Assembly: GCF_013363995.1 (NCBI RefSeq)
Contig: NZ_JABWGO010000007.1
Span: 62,001-126,000 of the forward strand
Length of the DNA: 64,000 nucleotides
DNA from: Nonomuraea rhodomycinica
Lineage (GTDB): Bacteria > Actinomycetota > Actinomycetes > Streptosporangiales > Streptosporangiaceae
Direction of reading: 5' to 3'
The notes under the pieces are model-generated. The model was not told the origin of the DNA, searched no databases, and saw only the letters and a list, made by a program, of their open reading frames with translations. Positions 61,424 to 64,000 of this stretch are shown piece after piece. How positions within the stretch are numbered: the first letter of the stretch is position 1; the number at the start of each line of letters is the position of its first letter. The translations under genes and the position numbers were made by a program.

Positions 61424-61975
61424 GTGGACGCTGCCGACATGGGCCAGGACCTGGAGAAAGTCCTCATTCCCGAGGACGAGCTCCAGGCGAAGATCAAGGA
61501 GCTCGCCGAGCGGATCGACCAGGACTACGCGGGCAAGGACATCCTGCTCGTGGGCGTGTTGAAGGGCGCGGTCATGGTGATGGCCGACCTGGCCAGGGCC
61601 CTGCACGTGCCCGTGCAGATGGACTGGATGGCCGTGTCGTCGTACGGCGCGGGCACCAGGTCGTCCGGCGTGGTGCGGGTGCTGAAGGACCTGGACACCG
61701 ACATCATGGGCCGCCACGTGCTGATCGTCGAGGACATCATCGATTCCGGCCTGACTCTGCACTGGCTTCTGGAGAACCTGAAGTCGCGCAATCCCGCGTC
61801 GCTGGAGATCTGCACCGCGCTGCGCAAGCCCGACGCGGTGAAGGTGCCGATCGACGTCAAGTACGTGGGCTTCGACATTCCCAACGAGTTCGTCATCGGA
61901 TATGGACTCGACTACGCGGAGCGCTACCGGAACCTGCCGTTCATCGGAACGCTCGCGCCGCACGTTTACGAGTAG
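61424..61975 (+). CDS. hpt: Hypoxanthine phosphoribosyltransferase
   Basis: A 183-residue type I PRTase. GTG 61424 has aagga ahead; ATG 61439 is an alternative. The PRPP-binding motif is VLIVEDIIDSGLTL, the flexible loop has VSSYGAGTRSSG, and the base-recognition region is VKYVGFDIPNEFVIGYGLDY. It salvages hypoxanthine and guanine to IMP and GMP. It lies 10 bases after tilS and is probably in the same transcript. Confidence 0.97.
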   Translation: MDAADMGQDLEKVLIPEDELQAKIKELAERIDQDYAGKDILLVGVLKGAVMVMADLARALHVPVQMDWMAVSSYGAGTRSSGVVRVLKDLDTDIMGRHVLIVEDIIDSGLTLHWLLENLKSRNPASLEICTALRKPDAVKVPIDVKYVGFDIPNEFVIGYGLDYAERYRNLPFIGTLAPHVYE

Positions 61976-62218
61976 CAATCCGAAGAGGAGCCGGGAACAC
62001 TACCAGACCTGACGTACGTTGGTAGGGCAAGACCGGTGTAGCGGGCGGTCCCTCCGCGCGCTCTGCCGGTGTACCTTCTGACTCCTGAAGGGTGACCGCG
62101 TGTCCTCTTCGGGTAGTCGGAAGATCTCGCGGTATCGGATGCCGCGGCCCCCGGGACGCGTCCCGGGGTTCAAGGCCATGGTCAGGAAGGGACGGGCCCG
62201 CAAGGGGTTCCGCATCGG
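61976..62218. other. Promoter/leader region of ftsH
   Basis: There is no gene. A promoter-like arrangement TTGGTA ... TGTAGC lies around 62020-62042. The leader upstream of ATG 62219 contains aagggg at about 62202-62207, a plausible though somewhat distant ribosome site. Confidence 0.35.

Positions 62219-64000
<1,782 letters not shown>

Overview
The window is very GC-rich (codon third positions almost all G/C) and reads as an actinomycete chromosome. The family Streptosporangiaceae (Nonomuraea or a relative) is my best guess. The reasons are the topA - MFS/thymidylate kinase fusion - holB - PSP1 order, a lysine-rich TopA tail, many ECF sigma factors, a DUF5703 protein, a 'zinc-dependent metalloprotease' of the F420-associated type, and GTG starts with 4-bp ATGA/GTGA overlaps. 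The genus is inference.

Layout. 1-9.3 kb: end of an unknown ORF, DUF5703 (-), topA, a metallophosphoesterase, an XRE regulator with its own palindrome, the MFS-tmk fusion and holB. 9.3-12.7 kb: an inserted, duplicated cassette of two paralogous one-TM proteins with FtsX-type extracellular domains, one translationally coupled to a SigE-family ECF sigma factor; a 119-bp direct repeat precedes each half. 12.7-18.2 kb: PSP1/RicT-like gene, a small conserved minus-strand gene, remnants of a divergent gene pair, an ECF sigma/CU044_5270 pair, a helically phased array of four DnaA-box-like sites, a TAP-type hydrolase and tRNA-Thr(CGT) with a strong terminator. 18.2-20.5 kb: decayed island beside the tRNA (integrase relic, one intact alpha/beta hydrolase). 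20.5-26.7 kb: a repeat protein of unknown function, NAD-epimerase/XRE divergent pair, membrane serine hydrolase, phosphotransferase-like gene. 26.8-32.4 kb: minus-strand oligopeptide ABC operon with the two ATPases fused. 32.7-36.8 kb: HxlR/NAD(P)-binding pair, epoxide hydrolase, DUF305, alpha/beta hydrolase.

36.9-49.3 kb is the most interesting block: a glycan-use locus. A FadR-type GntR regulator, sugar-binding protein, two permeases, a cytoplasmic GH38-like enzyme and a glucarate-dehydratase-type enolase form one plus-strand operon. A facing minus-strand operon encodes a secreted DUF4185 protein (a family that includes endo-D-arabinanases, GH183), an aldose-epimerase-like protein and an SDR. 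A near-identical 17-bp palindrome sits at the head of both operons, so I infer one regulon: secreted cleavage, import, intracellular glycosidase, sugar-acid metabolism. A mannose/D-arabinose-containing glycan such as lipoarabinomannan fragments is a testable substrate guess.

49.4-57.0 kb: membrane protein, ABC-F ATPase, lipoprotein, a single-chain ECF sigma/zinc anti-sigma/TM fusion with a coupled unknown gene, and a NlpC/P60 endopeptidase. 57.0-64.0 kb: housekeeping block ppa (-), dacB, a 114-bp tandem repeat, DUF2342 metalloprotease, tilS, hpt and ftsH, which runs off the right end.
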